This document shows positions 62,242-64,000 of a DNA stretch of 64,000 nucleotides, one piece after another (position 1 is the first letter of the stretch; each line of letters begins with the position of its first letter). The notes below the pieces were generated by a model. It was not told the DNA's origin and searched no databases. It saw nothing but the letters and a program-made list of their open reading frames with translations. The stretch is from JAITVM01 sp031551135 (GTDB lineage Bacteria; Bacillota; Clostridia; Lachnospirales; JAITVM01). The stretch lies in assembly GCA_031551135.1 (NCBI GenBank), contig JAVBOA010000009.1, forward strand, positions 124,001 through 188,000, read 5' to 3'. The translations under genes were made by a program, and so were the position numbers.

Positions 62242-63118
62242 CCAACTTTTTACTATCTTTTTCTATATCTCTGTGCTGTATTATAACACTATGTCCGATT
62301 TCTTGTAAAGTTTTAAATAGTTCATTGGCCAAGGTAACAGAGCGATGTTTGCCGCCGGTGCAGCCTATGCTTATAACTAATTGATTTTTTCCTTCATTTA
62401 CATAATTCGGAATCAGAAATAACGTCAAGTCTCTTAGTTTTTCCATAAATTCTTTTGATAAATTCATATTCATAACAAAATCTCTTACCGGTTCGTCGTT
62501 TCCGGTCATCTCTTTCAGCTCTTTCAAATAAAAAGGATTCGGCAAAAACCTAACATCAAAAACCAAATCGGAATCATTTGGAATACCGTATTTAAAACCG
62601 AAAGAGAGGACTGTAATCATCAAAGAATTAAAGCTTTTTTCATCTAAAAATATATCATTTATCTTTTCTTTAAGCTGGCGCGTTAAAATATAAGACGTAT
62701 CGATAATATATGTAGAAGCCTTTTTTACTTTTTCAAGCAATTCGCGTTCTTTTGTGATTCCCGTAATAATTCTTTCGCCTTTTGCCAAAGGATGCGCGCG
62801 GCGGGTTTCTTTGTATCTTGTCAGCAAAATATCATCCGATGCATCCAAAAACAATATTTTGAAATCATATTTTTTTTCCTTAAGTTCTTCCAATGTTTCA
62901 AAAAGGTCATCAAAAAGTTTTCCGCCTCGAATATCTATGCCCATAGCGACTTTTTCGATATCCGAACCGCTTCTGTAGCAAATTTCCGCAAACTTTGGTA
63001 TAAGTAACGGAGGTAAATTGTCAACACAAAAAAATCCAATATCCTCTAAAAATTTTAATGTAATAGATTTTCCCGAGCCAGACATTCCTGTTACTATTAC
63101 AAAATCCAAATTTACCAT
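62234..63118 (-). CDS. rapZ: RapZ/YvcJ family nucleotide-binding protein
   Basis: A 294-residue P-loop protein. Walker A is GMSGSGKS (residues 11-18), Walker B region FLDASDD, and the C-terminal domain contains SIGCTGGKHRSV. The E. coli member is an RNA adaptor controlling GlmS; B. subtilis YvcJ binds nucleotides and affects competence. It overlaps whiA by eight bases; glmR (yvcK), which usually lies between them, is absent. Confidence 0.95.
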   Translation of the reverse strand: MVNLDFVIVTGMSGSGKSITLKFLEDIGFFCVDNLPPLLIPKFAEICYRSGSDIEKVAMGIDIRGGKLFDDLFETLEELKEKKYDFKILFLDASDDILLTRYKETRRAHPLAKGERIITGITKERELLEKVKKASTYIIDTSYILTRQLKEKINDIFLDEKSFNSLMITVLSFGFKYGIPNDSDLVFDVRFLPNPFYLKELKEMTGNDEPVRDFVMNMNLSKEFMEKLRDLTLFLIPNYVNEGKNQLVISIGCTGGKHRSVTLANELFKTLQEIGHSVIIQHRDIEKDSKKLGG

Positions 63119-63139
63119 CCTCCAAAAAGCTCTTCCCGA

Positions 63140-64000
63140 TTAATTTCCGATTATTCTGACTTCCGGTTCGAGAATCACTTCATAGTTTTCATAAACTTTA
63201 GCTTTTATATAATTTATTAATTCAATAATATCTTTCGCAGTTGCGTTATTATAATTTACAACAAAACCGCAGTGTTTTTCTGAAACCATAGCTCCGCCGA
63301 TTTTTGCTCCCCTAAGCCCGCTGTCCATAATTAATTTTCCGGCAAAATAACCTTCCGGACGCTTGAAAGTAGAACCTGCGCTTGGAAATTCCAGCGGCTG
63401 TTTTTCTTTTCTTTGCTTCGTCAATTCCTTTGTTCTTTCAATAATTTCGCTTTTATCGCCTTTTGCAAGCTTTATTTTTGCCGATAAAACGATATAATTT
63501 CCGTCTTGAATTATAGATTTTCGGTAGCCGAAATTCATTTGCTCATTTTTCAGAATAATAACATTCTTATTATCAATATCCAAAACTTCAACCTCAAAAA
63601 TTATATCTTTCATTTCGCCGCCATAAGCTCCAGCGTTCATAAAAACCGCACCGCCCAGAGTTCCCGGAATTCCGGAAGCAAATTCCAAGCCTGTAAAAGA
63701 ATTTTCCATAGCGAAATTTGCCAATTCTGATAATAAAACTCCTGCTTTTGCAGTAATTATATCGTCATTCAACTCGATGTCCGAAAACTGTTTTCCGATT
63801 TTTATAATCATGCCGTCAAAGCCGTTATCCTTGACTAATACATTAGAGCCGTTGCCAAGAATATAATAATTAATTTTAAATTTATCACAAAATTCCAGAG
63901 CTTTCAAAATATCGCCGCTGTTTTCGGGTAATAAAAGAAAATTTGCAGGTCCTCCGACTTTAAATGATATATGTTTTTTCATCGGCTCATCAAAAAGAAT
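63140..64000 (-). CDS. murB: UDP-N-acetylenolpyruvoylglucosamine reductase, partial
   Basis: A partial MurB of at least 286 codons; the frame stays open to the window edge, and the N-terminus lies outside. FAD-binding SFKVGGPANF and GNGSNVLV, GIPGTLGGAVFMNAGAYGGE and the catalytic serine in PSAGSTFKRPEG are intact. The Met at 63982 is internal: MurB proteins have 15-25 residues before the HxSFKVGG motif, and the window end encodes ILFDEP before it. It reduces enolpyruvyl-UDP-GlcNAc in peptidoglycan synthesis. Confidence 0.96.
   Translation of the reverse strand: MLFDEPMKKHISFKVGGPANFLLLPENSGDILKALEFCDKFKINYYILGNGSNVLVKDNGFDGMIIKIGKQFSDIELNDDIITAKAGVLLSELANFAMENSFTGLEFASGIPGTLGGAVFMNAGAYGGEMKDIIFEVEVLDIDNKNVIILKNEQMNFGYRKSIIQDGNYIVLSAKIKLAKGDKSEIIERTKELTKQRKEKQPLEFPSAGSTFKRPEGYFAGKLIMDSGLRGAKIGGAMVSEKHCGFVVNYNNATAKDIIELINYIKAKVYENYEVILEPEVRIIGN

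Overview
The window is a 64 kb piece of an AT-rich genome from a Gram-positive, spore-forming Clostridia-type bacterium. The evidence is an alpha/beta small acid-soluble spore protein, a YtxC-like sporulation gene beside thrS, Firmicutes synteny blocks (rsmB-rlmN-stp-prkC-rsgA-rpe-thiN, rapZ-whiA-crh, infC-rpmI-rplT), T-box leaders on pheS and thrS, frequent TTG/GTG starts behind strong GGAGG sites, and split gcvPA/gcvPB. I cannot name a genus. There is no phage, CRISPR array or complete insertion sequence. The accessory character comes from small palindromic repeats.

Layout. 0-2.5 kb: a probable GT-C membrane glycosyltransferase between two palindromic repeats, then tRNA-Leu(UAA) and a third repeat. 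2.5-11.7 kb: a minus-strand housekeeping block with thiamine pyrophosphokinase, Rpe, RsgA, PASTA kinase PrkC with phosphatase Stp, RlmN, RsmB, RsfS and a fused NadD-YqeK. 11.9-18.7 kb: an orphan double-cubane-type HgdB-family protein, cardiolipin synthase, a membrane phosphoesterase, a YhcC-like radical SAM protein, DUF4364, ribosomal protein L28 and a small 2[4Fe-4S] ferredoxin. 18.8-29.7 kb: a secreted binding protein and a glycan locus made of a GH116 glycosidase, two ABC permeases, a lipoprotein binding protein and a YesM/YesN-type two-component system. 30.3-39.7 kb: an orphan AraC-type response regulator, T-box-pheS-pheT, DUF6062, ftsH and htrA. 39.8-43.5 kb: small membrane and exported proteins of unknown function interleaved with repeats. 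43.6-46.7 kb: asd-dapA-dapB behind a lysine riboswitch. 47-49.6 kb: SASP, methyltransferase, Hsp33 and YtxC-like. 49.6-53.4 kb: T-box-thrS and the L20-leader operon infC-rpmI-rplT. 53.6-57.9 kb: gcvT-gcvH-gcvPA-gcvPB. 58.1-59.5 kb: a DUF1576 membrane protein. 59.6-64 kb: purF, crh, whiA, rapZ and murB, the last cut by the window edge.

The most unusual feature is a family of about 113-bp palindromic elements. There are seven full or near-full copies, all in one orientation, plus several terminal-only derivatives. Termini are close to ATACTATTTTCATT/AATGAAAATAGTAT. Each full copy has a conserved one-sided insert near CAGCGGAGCG and a central stem that shows compensatory base changes between copies. 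Two copies supply the last codons of neighbouring genes, and one short derivative appears to lie inside the thrS T-box leader. Other points of note are a DUF1576 gene whose only well-placed start is ATA, infC starting with ATT, a truncated crcB remnant, a Crh with Glu in place of the HPr histidine, and a rapZ-whiA junction without glmR.
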